Origin: Hymenolepis diminuta | Taxonomy: Eukaryota > Platyhelminthes > Cestoda > Cyclophyllidea > Hymenolepididae | Length of the DNA stretch: 64,000 nucleotides | Assembly (NCBI GenBank): GCA_900708905.1 | Contig: CAADRB010000031.1 | Span: 2,850,144-2,914,143 of the forward strand | Direction of reading: 5' to 3' | Shown: positions 62,701 through 64,000 of the stretch, piece by piece | Position numbering within the stretch: the stretch's first letter is position 1 | How the letters are laid out: each line of letters starts with the position of its first letter | Position numbers and translations under genes: made by a program | Notes under the pieces: generated by a model | What the model saw: the letters and a program-made list of their open reading frames with translations, nothing else | Told to the model about the DNA's origin: nothing | The model's database searches: none

Positions 62701-64000
62701 AAAAATGCAACGACAGCCGTTTGTTAAAATTTGTTCTGCCCCCCTGAATAGAGCGCTCAATGAATCGAATTTGTATAAAAATTACAATTGCTCGTTCCTT
62801 CAACTAAATGAGTAATTTTATAAGACATTATTTATAGAAGAGTGAAATAGTTAATGGGTTAAGGGCCTGTAAATGGAGTCTTCTAGCTTACTACGGTTAC
62901 CAAAAACAGGATAGAGAGAAGACATGAACATTGTAATTAAGGCTTATTGAGAAGAAAGAAAACTCAAGAGAGGGAAAGTGAAAGGGCAGATGGTTTAATG
63001 GAATCTTAAAGAGTGAGTACCACATTTTTGGGAGAAAAATGAAAGTTATACCATTTCTTTTACAAATCAAACTTCTTGGGAAGTTTGTGAGCAAGGTTGG
63101 TTAAATAAGCCCACAATTTTGAGAATGTTAATGAAGTTTGTTATATTTCATCTTAGGTGAACACAGCTGACTTCAAAGCTGTAAATATCTGCTTATGCCT
63201 GCCAACGCTGTACTTAGATGAAGGCGGTAGTGGTGAAACCACCCATTCTTTAACCTCGTGCAATTTCAATTGTAATCTTTCTTCTGGCACCAGACACTGG
63301 ACCTGGATCATGAAATATGTGACCATGAAGTATCAAGAGGGTTTAAATTTCCGCTCTTCAAAATCAGCGCAATCGTCCCAAATTGTCTTGAAAACTGTTC
63401 TTCGATAGAAATTAACTTCTCACATATTCTGAGGGTGTCAAGAACAAAGAGGCTCAAACTGAAACTCAAGCTCCACAAATATTTGTATATTTAAAAAAGA
63501 CAACTTCATATTTTACCTTTCTCCTTATTAGGTAACTTTAATGCTCAAATCTGTGCTCTTTATGTCCAAATCGTACAGGTCATTTTTTTATCAAATGGAA
63601 TTTATATTGGAATAATAAATTATTAAATTAACTTATATATTAACCAAATTATTAAAATTACATAATGAAAGGTCATCATTTCGAATTTAATTGACATGAA
63701 ATGTTCGATATCACTCCAAAATCATAGCTTTCATTGAAGTTTAAGCTATCAGTCACGATTATTTTGTCATGTTATAGGTTTTTATGCAGAGCGTAACTTG
63801 CGGAAATCCGTGCATTTATCACAAAATTATGAAACCTGTCTAAGTAAGCAGCAAATTTTTTGCAAAAGATTTCACCTTACATGGAAGATCTTGGTAATTC
63901 AAGCGAATTTTGCTATTGGCTGTCACTATTCACGCTAACAAGATTTCGTACTATTTCGTCAGTGAGGTCATATCCTCAATGTTCAGAACTCATAAATGAA
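56721..64000. other. Intergenic DNA upstream of NOS1AP
   Basis: About 7.3 kb of AT-rich DNA with pyrimidine-rich patches near 58430-58620 and 61970-62040. The only open frame with unusual composition is 63157-63408 on the plus strand (83 codons, GC-richer, preceded by a TTTCATCTTAG acceptor-like site). It matches no family I know and has no second exon that I can see. No gene is supported. Confidence 0.45.

Noticed and set aside
1..64000. Signs of a CRISPR array, operon, prophage or biosynthetic cluster
   Set aside because: No regularly spaced identical repeats and no tight runs of co-directional intronless genes were seen. All confident genes are spliced animal genes.

Overview
This window is nuclear DNA from a eukaryote, most likely a parasitic flatworm and probably a tapeworm. 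The evidence is an AT-rich genome, animal proteins cut into many small exons with GT-AG introns, introns from 41 bp to more than 7 kb, and old degraded transposon pieces. The phylum is an inference from overall style, because no species marker is present. There are no bacterial-type operons, no CRISPR array and no rRNA genes.

Five spliced protein-coding genes can be reconstructed. On the minus strand, 3408-11482 is an 11-exon CtIP/RBBP8/Sae2-like DNA-end-resection factor. On the minus strand, 19524-20014 is a small TRIQK-like membrane protein. On the plus strand, 20557-21301 is DENR, a translation re-initiation factor, head-to-head with the TRIQK-like gene. On the minus strand, 22732-23639 is ARPC3, a subunit of the Arp2/3 actin-nucleating complex. 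On the minus strand, 32067-56447 is NOS1AP (CAPON), an 11-exon gene spanning about 24 kb with a PTB domain and a coiled coil. All reading frames and splice phases were joined by hand and agree across each gene, except the last exon of the TRIQK-like gene.

The rest is intergenic or intronic. The left end holds a decayed Ty3/Gypsy-type pol fragment (1-525) and a tRNA-derived SINE-like element (about 2385-2495). A dead mariner-type transposase lies at about 30080-31230. At least four small families of diverged interspersed repeats occur in two or three copies each inside the window. A compact region with two CCAAT boxes sits just upstream of NOS1AP and is a likely promoter. The 7.5 kb beyond it shows no convincing gene.

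The genes are unrelated housekeeping and signalling functions (DNA repair, translation, actin, scaffold signalling), as is usual for an animal genome. I found no new defence-like or otherwise unprecedented system. The most notable points are lineage-specific changes in NOS1AP (a low-complexity insertion inside the PTB domain and no C-terminal PDZ ligand), a shortened CtIP that keeps its terminal motifs, and the undescribed repeat families.
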